64,000 nucleotides of DNA, taken from positions 8,335,001 to 8,399,000 of the forward strand of contig JAILWY010000026.1 of assembly GCA_022113835.1 (NCBI GenBank), in the 5' to 3' direction. How positions within the stretch are numbered: position 1 is the stretch's first letter; each line of letters opens with the position of its first letter. Position numbers and translations under genes: made by a program. This DNA is from Atopsyche davidsoni (taxonomy: Eukaryota; Arthropoda; Insecta; Trichoptera; Hydrobiosidae). The notes under the pieces were generated by a model. The model was not told the origin of the DNA and did not search any database. It saw nothing but the letters and a program-made list of their open reading frames with translations. This document shows positions 1 to 13,320 of this stretch, piece by piece.

Positions 1-1983
1 ACTCGACGTATTATGTTTAAAATATGTATCTTAACTGCCTCGGTTTCGATTTTATGAGTAGCTAGTCGCGAGCCATTAAGGCGCTGAAGTATGGGGCTGG
101 CTATCTTTGTCAACACTTCGTTCTATCCGCGAACCCAAAACACACACTCGAAGCCTTAAAAAACACATTCGGTTTATTGGTAATAAACGCCTGTATTAAA
201 AGTGACAACGATAAATAAATTCAACGCAATCTGAAATGATCCGGATTGATTTGGTGTAAAATGTATTAAGGAAAAATCCGGCTGTTCCTCAATCGTAAAC
301 CATCCAAGAAGTATAACATAAACTGGCTCATTTCCATATCCCGAAGAGGCTGGCGCTGCCAAAGCCGACACGTAGGAGGCGGCCGCCACAACCACGGCAA
401 TCTGACACGGGGATCAATGTCTCTGATTTAGGAAATATCTTTAATGTGCGTTTATCTAGGCTTAGCTGTTCCGGTCGTCAAGCCTTTGAAACGATGTGTT
501 TATGCGTGTTTACTCCAAACAACTTTGTACTGCCTCGTATCGCGGGAAGTACGGCCGGTGGACTTATAACTTACATTTGATTATGCAACATGTCAGTCTC
601 ATCCGATTTAAACGAATATATTGGTATTATTTGGTTTGTTAAATAAGGTTGCAAACGCTTACTTTATACCTCAAAGTGTATTATATGTACTTAATCACAC
701 ACTTTTCTTTATCATCCTTATAAACTGACACATGAGTTTATCATTCTATAGATAAAAATTGCAGTTTGCTAATAACATGTTAATAAACGAATATTTGATC
801 AAATAGAATAAGGAAAAACGCAGTTTCGATGGAAAAAAATCGTTTTCCTTATATCCACAAAGGCTTTTCAGATTGTTTTTCTTAATCTATGTATTATAAA
901 ATGTTTTATAGCTTGCGTCTTTTATCATTTTTTTTGCCTTAATATGAAATTCAAAGTACCTTTTAATAAGTTAGATGTGGATCATCAAACATTGCGTAGC
1001 CTACTTGCCGCAAAAAATATCTCTTAATATATCGCTTTACGGTTTCTCACCGTTTCAACCCATCATGTCTCCTCGTTTTTACTCAGACGACAAAAAAATC
1101 TCACACGGAGCGGAACAGTTCACCATTCTGTTGTCATTTGTAAACAACTTTCCTTACACCTTGTTGCGTTAGAAATGATTGATGGCGTCGCATTAATTGC
1201 ACGGCTCTGATAATATTCACAGAAAAAAATCCTTTTACAAACGCCACTAGTCGTAAATCAGCGTGTACCAGTTTTTACATAATCTGTATCATTAATGCAG
1301 CTCATTGAGAGCGGTTGACAAGTCCGGTAGCCGAAACTGGTTACGGAGTCGAGCGCTTGCGCCACCGTTCGCTAATAAATTACATCAAGATAAAATGGCC
1401 GGGTCTCTGAGACATATTGTTTTCATAACGCGGCGCGAGGAGCCCCGTCAGTCCCGGACCGGAGGTTTCGCACCCGGGAAAGCCGTCAACCTGCTTCGCC
1501 GATGCTATCGGTGCTGTGTAACATTTGCTTAACCAGTGTTTCTCACATTAACTTATTAACCTTGCAGATTTAATCTCAAGCGTTGCTCCAAAGGATGCCG
1601 GGACTTAGTGTTTTAAGGTTCGTTGTTAAACTTATTTATTTTATTTATAATTTTTGACTATTACACGACAGGTTACTACAATAAGTATAAGCAAATAAAA
1701 AAAATGCTAAACATTAAAATTTGATAAATAAGCCAAACTTATCAATATCATCAAGCAATATATTTATTAGAATAACTTCTCAACCTTAAATGGTTTTAAT
1801 TGTTTGTGCGGCTTACAGGAGAATAGACGATTACATGTTGGAAAATCAGATTCATATCTTATAATTGTGATAGAAATTATTTGACAGCTATTAAGTGACT
1901 GTACATTTTTATATTATGTTGTAACTTAGCATCTTCTACAAAACTACACCTAAAAGATATTTAAAAGTTATTATATTTTATAG

Positions 1984-2100
1984 AGGAAACCTACTACACT
2001 ATTTACCATAAGAAATCCTTCAAAACAGACTATTTTCAGTGAGATGGTCACTAATCTCCTCTGAGGAGAGACACTCGAAGAAGAATATTTTACCGGTATT
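1984..2100 (+). repeat. Dispersed repeat family 1, copy A
   Basis: Shares ordered blocks with three other places in the window: ACTACACTATTT, then GAGATGGTCACTAATCTCC, then GAGGAGAGACACTCGAAGAA. Copies A and B are on the plus strand and C and D on the minus strand. Divergence is substantial, so this is an old interspersed element of about 100-130 bp whose class I cannot name. Confidence 0.6.
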
Positions 2101-2890
2101 TGTTTTGTTGTGTTTCATTGTATGACTGTAAACAAAACAAATTTGCTTAAGATATTATCGAAATTTATCAATGAGACAGCAAGGGCTCTTTGGTTTCAAC
2201 GAGTCATTGTCAAAATCTAAATTGACGTGTAGTTTAAGACTGAAATCAAAATAGCTCTTACTGTCGTCGTGATAATTCTTACTTATATTAAATACTTTAT
2301 TAAAATACACACTTATATGCCTTGGGCGTTGGTACAAAAATATAAATAAGAAATTCCATGAATATCGACTGCTTAATGCATAACCGTTCAGTTTTAAAAC
2401 TGACGTAAGTGTTGTTCAATGGAAGGTAGTGCATTCACGTAACGTATCTGGTCAGCTAGGAAGCCTCGGTGACATAAGCAACGTGATGTGATCGATCCTA
2501 TCTCGGCGCTGGTGAAGGGTTCATCGACTCCGGACTATTAATTGAATCGACACGGACCGTTTAATTAAAAGCCGTTTTCTTATATATAGAAATACTAAGA
2601 TCGTGCGATAAGAATACACGTGATTTTTTTATCGTACTGCGCGCGTACCCAAGTAAGCAAACATGCGTTTTGTGCTGTGAGCCAACACTACCGATATCGG
2701 TAACATTAAAAAAAAAAAATTATATGGCGTTTTTAGAAATTGCTGTCTGTACTTGTGTTTAGTTATTATTGTTGATAGTTTAAGAATGAATAGTTTTTGT
2801 TTTAAACATTTTGTATTGATACATGCCATGTCGATCGTCTAAGTTCTAAGACAAATTGAAGCAGGCGTAAGTCTAATAACTCTTGTTTGG

Positions 2891-2970
2891 GGTTCATCCG
2901 TCAAGACGGGTATGGAACCGGGAACTTTTCGATCAAGAAGCCACGGTCTAACCACTGAGCTAACAAGCCA
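2891..2970 (-). mobile_element. tRNA-derived SINE-like element or tRNA pseudogene
   Basis: On the minus strand the sequence starts GGCTTGTTAGCTCAGTGGTT, a good RNA polymerase III A box in a tRNA-like 5' half. About 30 nt further on it carries GGTTCCATACC at 2910-2920, close to the B-box consensus. The acceptor stem does not close well, so a working tRNA is unlikely. This architecture fits the head of a tRNA-derived SINE or a decayed tRNA copy. The 3' tail is not clear. Confidence 0.6.
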
Positions 2971-3214
2971 ACTTATTATTTTTATTTCAATGATCTTGCT
3001 GCAAAAATTATTGCATATTTTATTTGAAATCTTTTTATTTAATGTATTTGAATTATTATGAGAGTTGTATATAATGAAGGCATTTTTTTAAATTGAATTA
3101 TTTTTTTGTTAAAAAATATAAGTCTTGAAAAACTTTTTTAAAATGTCGTGGTTGGGATATTTGCCTTTAAAATAATTATTCAATAAATATAAGAGTTTCC
3201 CGTATGAAGTTTTG

Positions 3215-3325
3215 AGTCCACCCAATTCGGATGAATCCTTGGCCACCTACAAACCCGCAGACCAACCTGCTCGGCGCTCTGTTCCGGTGTGGCAACTATA
3301 CCACTGGGTCATCCAACAGGTGATT
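3215..3325 (-). mobile_element. Possible second tRNA-derived SINE fragment
   Basis: On the minus strand, GATGACCCAGTGGTATAG at about 3300-3317 resembles an A-box region. It is followed by a high-complexity, GC-richer stretch ending in GCGGGTTTG, a possible eroded B box. It lies about 250 nt from the SINE-like element at 2891-2970 in the same orientation. The B-box match is weak, so this is tentative. Confidence 0.35.
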
Positions 3326-3779
3326 TTCAGGTACATTTAATGCGATATCTTCGATAATTTATGAACAGAATATATATTATTACAAGGTACACGTTTAATA
3401 ATTTTTAACCAGCGTTTTTTGAAGTAAAGCAACATTGAATGCTTACATTTTTCATATACCTGCATATCGTAAAATAAATAAATATTGCAAAGGTCCCTTT
3501 TATAAGTAGATATACTCATACTTATGCAGTTATATTTATTAGTAATGTTAATATTTCAGAAATATAATACTGACTTATGTTAGCTGTAATTTATCAAGCA
3601 ACTCCAAATAATCCGAGTAGAATAGTTGCAAAAATACTTTGAAAGGCGTTTTAGATATTTCGATGTATTTACTGTTGTATTGTGGTTGATTAAACATATT
3701 TATTATGTATTTTCATAGTGTTGATTTTTTTAAGTGCATTAAAACTGAGTTTCTGACTTCGCAAAGTCGGTGCTGCCCA

Positions 3780-4130
3780 TGTTAAATGGCAACTTCACAC
3801 CTCCTGTTCACGGCTCAAGTCGATCGATCCAAATCTCATTGTCTTTTGCAAAATGCCACTTTCGGGTGTAGCTAACGTCGCACGTTTCAGACAATGAGCG
3901 CTGAGAATTCCGTCATGATTTTCTGCTGTGTAAATATGTTTTGAAGTTTCCTCTGGATTATTGGAGAAAATGGGACTCGTCATAGTATAATGCGATGAGA
4001 GATAGCGGTGTCGTGTGGGGCGTCGTGACTCGCCTGTCCGCGGGCCGTGGCGGCGCCCTCGATCCGCCGGGCCACTCATTCATGCCCTCGGCGCCTGTCG
4101 TACCTCGCAGCCCCGGGGTCTCGTAAAGTT
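3780..4130. other. CpG-rich islet, no recognised gene
   Basis: High-complexity, GC-rich sequence, most extreme at 4010-4125, in an AT-rich intron. A 94-codon frame on the minus strand (3795-4079) crosses it and has no homology I recognise, so I do not call it a gene. It could be a conserved regulatory module or an unannotated exon. Confidence 0.35.
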
Positions 4131-5052
4131 TACTTTATATTAAGTATTTTGTGTAATGCTGAAGTTGAAATGTAACTTTTCGCGATTCGGTAGCCTAAAG
4201 CTGAATATTTGAGGTTGCATTTTTTAAAAGTACTTTAAAAATTATGTGAAAAAACATTGACACTTTTTTGTAATAAATACATTATGAATTTTGTATTTCA
4301 GTTTTTGATCAATACATATTATAAACATGTACTGTGCGGTTGCCTTGAAAAAAAAATTGACAAATGGGTGTATAATATTCTAAATTGACTTTAAAACGAA
4401 TCGCCAGTAGAGGTATGCAGATTTTATGGAGAAAAAAAAAACAGTGGAGGCAGAAAGGAATGAAGGAGATTATCAAATACCAGCCATTAGCTTTATTTCG
4501 ATATGACATTCTGTGACGTTATTGTAGAAAATTAATTTTGCTTGCCAGGCAGATTGGAAGGTGAAGTGTATAAATTATTTGCATAAAATAATAATTGTGG
4601 ACTGTCAAATTGTTATGAAAAATTGTGGACTACGTAATAAAATCTTGGCCTGTAGTTTTTTTTTTTGGTAAATCCATTGTTAATTACACTATTCGATAGC
4701 TAGTATTAAAATAATATATCTATAACATTATTTAAAAAAAAAAGTTTTTTAAAATAGTTATTCCATAACTCATTGCTCTACTATTTAATTAATTTATTAC
4801 AACCTCTGACTAATTTAAAGTTTCTACATCTAGACGTGTTATCGATATAATTACACGGAGTAATTTATATATAATTTTATCCAAGCAATTACGTACGCTT
4901 CGGCTTGATATATTTTCAATCTGAGATATTTGAAAAGTTAAGGCAACGATCGCACGCATATTCCGGAGAGCACAGGTAAGCTCGCGCATTACCGCAGTGC
5001 AAACACAATTATCAGCAACATTCTAAATGTTATTTATAATAATAAGATATGC

Positions 5053-5149
5053 AAGGACCTGCAATACAGCTATTAAAATAAATTCTCCATTACATTCAAA
5101 CCCCATCACTGAACGCCGATTGCATCTTCGTGTAAGTATGCAGGTCCTT
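5053..5149. repeat. Short inverted repeat around an AT-rich spacer
   Basis: AAGGACCTGCA at 5053-5063 is the perfect inverse of TGCAGGTCCTT at 5139-5149, with 75 nt between. The arms are 11 bp, which is long for chance at this distance. It may be a small fold-back element or a cruciform-capable site. No second copy was found. Confidence 0.45.
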
Positions 5150-6027
5150 CGCGATTGCCTGCGCTTTCCGTACGTGCTGACTTAGTGCCTGCAGTGTTGC
5201 ACATATTGCATGTATTGTACAAACTGCATATTGCACCTTCTCATGATGTTTATTGGCGGCGTGGTTAATTCATTAGGAACTATAGGCGGCTAACGATGCA
5301 CCGCTGGTGTCAGTATCGAATTGCATATTAACATGCATCTATGATTTATCATTAAGGCGTTAGAATAAATCTTTAGAAAATATTGTAGTAAAACTGTATT
5401 GATATATGACTGAAGACGAAAATTGAATTGCAATATATTGTTAAAATAAAAATTATTATTTAATACTTTGATTGTGCGTTGGCTGTAAACGTTGCAGATT
5501 ACTGCATTTATCTTAATGATATAAGTACAATGATTAATTTAATCGAATTTGCATACTTGTTAACGAAACAGTCATCTTGTACTAATTAAAAGATGTATTG
5601 ATACTGTTGGTATTTAATTTGTTTGATAAACTAATCAAGTTTCTATATCTCTACAACAGGCTTCAATGTGTTTTTATTTTTATAAATAATATTACAGTTT
5701 ATAAATACATGACACAATAAAACTGTTCGTTTGATATGCTGCCTTGACGTAACAATTTATGTAAAAAAATAATAATTTATCTAATATTTATTTTCATGGT
5801 TAAGTTCTATAAATTTATATTTTATTATATTTAATTTGAATCATGACGGATTTGGCCGTATTGACACACACAGTGTGTATTCAAATGCTTTACTGCTAAA
5901 TTTTATTCATATTCTATACACAAATCACTGCCAACCGCCATACTACGCTAGATTTATAGACATTTTATTCATGAAACCTGAACAGGAGAAGTGCCGATTT
6001 AAAACACTGTTTGACTTGCATAAAATT

Positions 6028-6290
6028 ATGCGAGTGCCTGGCTTGCATGCGCCCGCAACCTCGCGTCTTCTCGCGCACGAGCTCTGCTGGCGCAATACAA
6101 TGCATTGAGACATCCCGAGCTCCCGGCCAGCCCTGGCAGCTCACCTGCGCCCGGCGTCCACGGAGCCCTATTCATTAGCCTCGTGTGGGATTGGCGAAAA
6201 CCCACCTGTGAAATAGCACTCGGTTATCTAACCTCTATGCGTCTGCCCACGGGGTACAGCGCGGCGGAGGATCTGTATGGATACAATGTA
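6028..6290. other. CpG-rich islet
   Basis: High-complexity, GC-rich stretch containing the E-box CACCTG in CAGCTCACCTGCGCC. Two adjacent plus-strand open frames cross it but lack recognisable domains or splice context. It may be a regulatory module. Confidence 0.3.
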
Positions 6291-9128
6291 GTGCTTTGTT
6301 TTAAGCGCTTGAAGTATCGCGTGATAGCTAAGTGTGAAGATACTGTGGATTTTATCTGTTTTTTATGCAAAGTGTTTATACTATTGTACAAAAGGATCTA
6401 TTCATTTATTGGTATAAGAAAACATAGACGCTCTGCTGAATAGCATTAAGAATGATTCGATGTTGACACTTAATAATGAAAGCGTTATTTAAAAGTATTT
6501 TTTTAATTTTTTTATTTTTAAAACTGTTTTTCGATGTATGATATTAAAATAGAACATCAAAATTAATTTTGTTTGGATTCACCCTTTCGGTCAAGATTCA
6601 ACGGTCTTATAACTAAAATACTATTTATTTTTCATTAGACTGTATAAGGCGGTAACACGAAAAGAAGTGTTGATACAGGAAATCTATCGGCAAATGTGCA
6701 TCCATAGTAGTGACCCTGCGTGGGTCCGGTAGAAATGGTTCCTTTAAGATACAAAGCGAATTATCACCTGAGACTAAGGCGACTTATTTACGATTAAATG
6801 CGTAATGCCTGGCTTCTGATAATTATATTTTTGTTATGTAAGACTTTTCTAGTTTTTGTTTTCGTTTTGTTGCGTAAACTACTCGCATGATTGATTGCGA
6901 TTTTGTGTATATTTTTTATTTCGTGTGATACTATTGATTAACGAACTGTTATTTTACGACCAATTTGTCTCGGTAACTTATTATATAATTGCGGCAATTA
7001 TACACCCGTAGTTTGATTTGTTATACTTATATAATAGAAGTGATTACAATAAATATACCTACTCTCTTGAACACCAGAATCAACGCGAAATCAAATTCAT
7101 TAGCTATGGATAATTGAGCAGATATTCTTTTTCAATTATACCAATGTTCTTACATCAATATAGCTTGCTAGCTGGTTTTGGGAGACGTTGATGACGCTTG
7201 GAGTTTCACTCAACCGTATAAAATTTCTTAATTTTGATTTGAAATTCGTCTGCATTGCCAAATTTAACGTGTTTTTACTTATTAATGTGGCTTAGGAACA
7301 AATAAATTATTTATTTAAACTGTACTTTAAATTGAATAAGCCATTTATGTCTCATTATTTTAATTTTACTTTGATAGACAGTTCGCACCATACTAAAACC
7401 AAGTCTTGATGTTGGCTTGAATGTTATTTTTTACTTAGGTCAGTATAGAACTGGTAGTTTAAGAAATTGTAATAGTACCGAATACAATATTTAAAAGTGG
7501 TTTGCACTGAAATTTTGATGGCGAAAACACGAGAAAACCTGAGTTTTATTTTTTTTAACCAGGCATTAAAAGCTATCAATGACTTTTGATTTGAGTATTT
7601 TTTTCAGGATCACACAATATGTATTTCAATACATTCTGCTATTAAAGTTGAGTCATGGATCATTTCACGTTACTCACGTCACAAAAAGGTGATGTAGATT
7701 TCAATATTAAATAATATTTAACGAAATTTTAACAATCAATTTTGTTAAATATTGAATAATGAAGTCATAAAAACTATTGAAACCATTAGTGAAAACAGTT
7801 TTACACGTCTGTCATATTCATTTCACATGTTGCTGAAATTCGATAGAGCCTCCCACCTGCGTCCAATTACTGGTCATTTGAATATCCACGGTTGTGCCAT
7901 ACAGTTCCGAGGATTAGCATCGTTTATCGAGCATTTAAATAATTTATCCGCACTGATTGGTCATTAAACCGGGAATTATCTCCTCACTTGCAATAAGCGA
8001 GGCGATTATGCAAACAAATAACTACGCCAACGTCTTCAGCCTTTTTTGTGCGGCACTCTCGGCCGCGTCCATACATCACCGCGGGCTCTCCCATAAGCAT
8101 GGGAAAAAAAACTTTTCATTCGATTGTTCTCGATTTCGTTATCTTTACGTATTTGGCGATTAGCATATTGTTACCAGATGGAGGCTGTTTTGATTGAAGT
8201 GCCGGAGAATGGTAACATGTTATTATAATGAAATTTCAACACATTAAAATTTCGTAAGCATCCCTAATACTTGTCGCTGTCACTCTTGCGCGATTGGTTG
8301 ACGTTTCAAGATCTATGGGATTTATTTCGTTAAAAATACACGAAGAAAAGTTTTACAACTCATAGTGAAAAATTTAACTTTTTATGTTTGTAATTGTATT
8401 TGTGTGAGATAATGTCATTATTTTCTTGATTATGTGACGTGGTGACGCAGGATTTTTCTTAACATAGCGTGCCCTTATACAAAATTCAATACACTCTTTA
8501 AAACACCCATAAAGCAGATGATCTTTTTTATGAAAGTATATTTAATTATTTTGACTTTACCTATATCAATTCTTATAAAAACCGTAAACATAAAATATAT
8601 AGGTTTTACCACGTAGTTTTAATTGCTACCCACAATCTAATTAAAACATTTATAGCCGGCAACTTATGGTTTTATTATTTTTTTGTATAACCATTTTGTT
8701 CAAAAATATTGTTTTGTGCATTTTGAATATTTTTTTAATTGCTATTTAGGACTGCGTTCGACTTTTAATTTGTTTTATAAAGTTATCCGGCACACTTCTT
8801 CAAAATTCTCTTTTAAATCCGTATTAGGACAATTATAAATGAAAAAAGAGATCTTCTCACAGTGAAAAAGAAAGCCATATATAACATTGTAAATTGCACT
8901 GAGAACGTTAATTAAAACTTCTTAACACCATGAAATAAGTTAAATAAATTTAGCGTTTTTGCATAGCAGAAAAAGCTGGTGATATCTAGAATCTTTCAAG
9001 TTAATAACTAAATACTTAACTTGTTTTTAAATCCTTCATATCTACCGTGGGACAGCCTGCAGGCTGCTCTCGGAGCCGCGGCTTCAGCTCTCGCGACCAG
9101 AGACTCAAGGCTGGCTGGAGTGTTCCAC

Positions 9129-9141
9129 TGACTCATCAGCC
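9129..9141. promoter_or_regulatory. AP-1-type site, shared 13-mer
   Basis: TGACTCATCAGCC contains a consensus AP-1 site (TGACTCA). The same 13 bases recur at 55351-55363. It lies at the end of a GC-richer block (9045-9175). Confidence 0.3.
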
Positions 9142-11550
9142 CGATATCATCAACGCGCGGATATTTCTAAATTATTGACAATATCAAATGAATCTTGTGA
9201 TATATATTAAAAGCTACTTAAAGTAACACATTAAGATTGTTTTTCAATGCCTGTTAAGAGCGAAAGAGCTCTCACTGTCTCAGTTAATAAAAAATGTTTA
9301 AATGTTGTGTGCCTATTTATTCTATATGGTTAAATACAGTTTTAAAATAAATTATTAGACGTGTCAGTGTCAAGTCATATTTTAAGGTTTTTTTTAAATC
9401 GACACTCTCCTCGCGATCATTAAAAATCACTGAAATTTTTCTACTATTTTTATAGTATTGTAAAACCAACAAGGCCATGGCTTTATTGGTAATATTTGGA
9501 GAGCTCTCCTAAACTCGAGCTTCGTTTTTTAAAAGTATTATATATATAAAGTATTGATTGTTTCAGATTAAATACAAAACTATTACAGTTGAGAGTGCAC
9601 TGGAGCAGATTGCAGAGATAAACGTTTGGGGAAGTGTTACAGAGTAGATGTAGAGATAATTAAATTATTTCTATTCGAGGTCTTTTAATATAAATGCAAA
9701 CGTTTTACATAATATCATAATATACATTAAGAGAAGTCACGATGTACAGTGGACGCTTTTTTGCAGCGCGGCTATCGCAGCGTTGTCTACCTTTAAAAGA
9801 TAGCTGCAATTTTGGTAATGAAACTAATAAAAATAAATATCGTTTTGTTTCGAAACTATAGTAGGCGAGCCGGCGGATTGCGAATATTAGGGCAATTTGT
9901 GTGATGCCGAAATTAAAAATTTACTAACTTGCAGAGAAAAACACGACTGACAGTAATTGCTTTTTATCGCAATAATAACTGGGTCTGCTCTCCTATTAAT
10001 TATTCCCTCAATATTACCAAACTATCCCCAGGATATGTACACACTAATCACACACGGCAAGGGCAATACTGTCATGATTTAATATATAATAGTACCTCTC
10101 AAAACTTCGAATTAATAACCAAGCAGACGTTGTTCTTTTTATTAAAAATAATTTTATATTTTTCTATACCGTAGGTGCGTCAACAATAAAAGTCATATTC
10201 CATTGCTTCTAAGGTTTATGGTACATGATGTAAAATATATAGTAGTTTATTTTTGAAAACAATTTTTTGAAATTACTTTCATTTAGTAATTTTATTTTTT
10301 GCAATACCTATTTTTTAAAATAAGTTTTTATTTTATTTGCATCAAACACCCCTTTTCCCTAATGAGCAATGGTAAATAATAAGTTGTATGTTTAAATTAA
10401 TAAATTTAAAAGTTTTACGTCACATCATAACAGCAATCTCTTTCGTGAGCTTAAGCAGATTATTTCAATGTTGAAAAATTTATTAATAAATAACTTACCT
10501 ATTTTAAGGATAAATTATTATTACTTGTCTAAAAACTACATTTTAAGTGATATTTAGTAAATTTCCTATATATTTGATCGTATTACATCTTAATCCCAAG
10601 AAGTGAGCTATTTTTCGGTTGATTCTAATTCTTTTGCAGGACTCAAAGCGTAGATTATTTGCGTTCATAACTGACGTGCTAGCCGTGAAAAATAACTTTT
10701 TACCGCAAAAAATCTGCATTTTAAGATTAGCAAAACATAAAAAAATCGATGCCGATCGCTTTGATGTACTTTAGCATTTGCATAATATCATCCATCGTTT
10801 TTATTGGATTGGCTCTTTACGAAATCGATCTATCCGCCAAAGTCGAATCGAATCCACAACCATGGTTATTTTTGAACAGAGTTTAAAGGCTTCGCGGGGA
10901 GTATTGATTTCGGAGAACCGTTTTTCATGTTCGTTGGCCAACGGCTTCCTCGATAAGTCAATCCCTGGCGGTGCCCCGCCATTGTTGGACTCGTGTTTTT
11001 AATTATCAAGTAACATACACAGATATGTGGTCGTATATTCGATTGGGCGGTCGTAGTCCTGCCTTTACTTCTTCATAAATGACTTGTGACCTGTACTATT
11101 ATAGGAAAACGTTTCTTCGAAAACTTTATCTGAAATAATTAACTTATCACGGATTAAATAATTACGATACTCTGTAATTAGCCGGGCACATTAATAGGAA
11201 CTTTAATTATGATAAGTATACGTTATTACTTATTTGCAATAATCGAAAGTGATCAGCTGTTCTCGTATAAGTTACTAGCTTTGTAATAACGATCTATTAT
11301 CTCCTGTCCGTGCGACGCAAAGAGCGTTCAATAGTTTCTATTTGAAAATTTTATTTTGTTGTAATGCACAATTTTACTATTTTTCTATCTATATGCAGTC
11401 ATATACGTTAAAACTTATGAAGTAACCTTAATGCCATTTTTTTGGCGGTAGTCCAGCTCTTCTAGTTGAAATAAATCAGTTTTTAATTATATTCAATGCA
11501 TGTTTATACTTTTAATTTATAGGATTTTTTACTATTGCATCAAGGTAATT

Positions 11551-11619
11551 TTATGAGCTTGTATAATATTATTTATACAGAAATAATATCATACAAGTAG
11601 TATTGATAATAGCTCATAA
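11551..11619. repeat. AT-rich extended hairpin
   Basis: CTTGTATAATATTATTT at 11558-11574 pairs with AAATAATATCATACAAG at 11581-11597, with one mismatch in 17 and a 6-nt loop. An outer TTATGAG/CTCATAA stem (11551-11557 with 11613-11619) follows after a one-sided bulge. The bulge and very high AT content argue against a standard microRNA precursor. Confidence 0.5.
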
Positions 11620-11995
11620 TATTTATTATATATAAAATGATAACGTGATTTACAATAGTTAATATAGCTGATCGTTGTAATTGGACCAGTTTGTATATAT
11701 CCATGATTTTTTGTGTCGTGTACGCAATAGTTAAACATATCCGAATTCAGATGACACATCCAGCTTCTCAACGCAAAAAAAGTTATTTCAATTTGCAAAT
11801 AGATTTATCTAAACTGTGAAATCAGAAAATATTAAAATGCGTGACGATAGTGAAATCTACAGTATTGTTAACGTAGAGTTTGAAATTATATAATTATTTA
11901 AATTTGACTCTTCGTAACAATGACAATCATGCATTTTTTAAAGCGTATTCTAAAATTGACCATTCATTTATAATAGTATAATAATATATTTTACT

Positions 11996-12320
11996 AGCCG
12001 GCATGAAGACGCGGCTCGCGGGCGGCGGGCGGCGACACGGCGCGGATCTGCCTGCCCGATAGCATTTACGATTTAGAGATAATTCGGCGGCCTTGATCTG
12101 GACGGACGCCTCACGATGGCGCCGCACGCTTCCCGGCGCTATCCGTCCCGAGATACATTACTATATTATTATTAATTGGCTGGAATTAAGCGGCGGCGGA
12201 GGTACGGAGGTGTCCTTATTAGCCTGGCCGCTCACGACACGAGCGGTCACGCACTTCTGTGCATACGTGCTCGGCCGGCGCTCAACTGTACTCTGCGCAT
12301 GTCTGGCAAGTGGTAATGCC
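11996..12320. other. CpG-rich islet
   Basis: Alternating GC-rich blocks (12002-12060 and 12090-12320). Opposing open frames of 66 and 109 codons overlap here without homology. It contains no convincing promoter elements. Confidence 0.3.
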
Positions 12321-13206
12321 CGACTCTATTATGATGGCCATCGCATTTATCCTAGATTATTGAAATTCGCTTTAGAATACGTTATTAGAAACTGTGCGCA
12401 TTCTTTCATAGCAGAAAACTAGGTACCTTGTCGTTGGTAACTAGATTATTGGATGCTAAAGTATTTCTTACAGGAAATAAGCAGCTCAGATGTCATTGAA
12501 GTTTCTACCTGTCATAGAACTCACCTGCTCGACGCAATCTGATAAAGAACGTCAACGTTGCTGAATTATTGATATTATTTCAGTACTTCGCCTGTATTTT
12601 ACTTGCAACTTTATCATTAAAAATATTACTAGTCAGTGTCCGTGGTCCACGGTCACGGGCCAGTCCATCCTTATTTCGTCGGTTTCACTAAACTTATAAG
12701 GAGAACTCTAATATCGAGTTATCTTTTTTGCGTTCTGTAGAGTTAAATTAAATCGATATCTGTAGCAAGCCGGCCGGATGTAGAACAAGTGTTTTTTTTA
12801 TTATATAATTCACCTTAAAAGTGATCTTTCGTGCGTGACGTGCCCGCGGTCGTGTGAGTCTGCCTTATTCGAAGCTTCGCGGAACATAATATAGCTTTAA
12901 TACAGCTATTTAGAAGTTTAACTGTTATGAGGATTGCGAACTTTCGGGTTTCGTGAAGTTCTGCGGCCGTGATCCGCGGAAACTGGCTTTTACCGACCTG
13001 CAAAATAATAGCAACGATTCTCTCTCCTCCATACCTATCATTATTGTGTATCAAATAGATTGCGCTGAACAAACGGAAATCAACTAATTTGAAGTTTTAA
13101 TGCAAGTTTCTATATTTAGGTTTGATTTTTTCTTGAGATTAAATACTGTTACCTTTACAGTACATCAGATATGAGTAATCAATATAAATATATATACATT
13201 TATTTC

Positions 13207-13320
13207 TCTTGCCTCTCATCAAAGAAGGTTAGTAACCATCTCATTGAACATATCTCTATGTCTGTTTATGGTTCTCTTAGGGAGAATAGTGGGTAACCGA
13301 GTCCTTCTACACTATTATTT
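13207..13320 (-). repeat. Dispersed repeat family 1, copy C
   Basis: The reverse complement matches copies A and B: an AATAGTGTAGAAGG / CCACTATTCTCCCT part, then ATGTTCAATGAGATGGTTAC, then an eroded AGAGGCAAG block. It lies in the upstream intron in opposite orientation to copy A. Confidence 0.6.

Noticed and set aside
2891..2970. Functional tRNA gene
   Set aside because: A- and B-box-like parts exist, but the acceptor stem does not close and the anticodon arm is not regular.
4965..4985. CACAG|GTAAGC as a second ratchet site
   Set aside because: The 40 nt before it are purine-rich and mixed (GGAGAGCACAG), without a pyrimidine tract or branch point.
10486..10500. Minus-strand TAG|GTAAGT
   Set aside because: Wrong strand for osp, with an A-rich instead of pyrimidine-rich upstream region.
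12519..12527. Minus-strand CAG|GTGAGT
   Set aside because: Good core, but on the strand opposite to osp, with no pyrimidine tract upstream and no minus-strand gene found.
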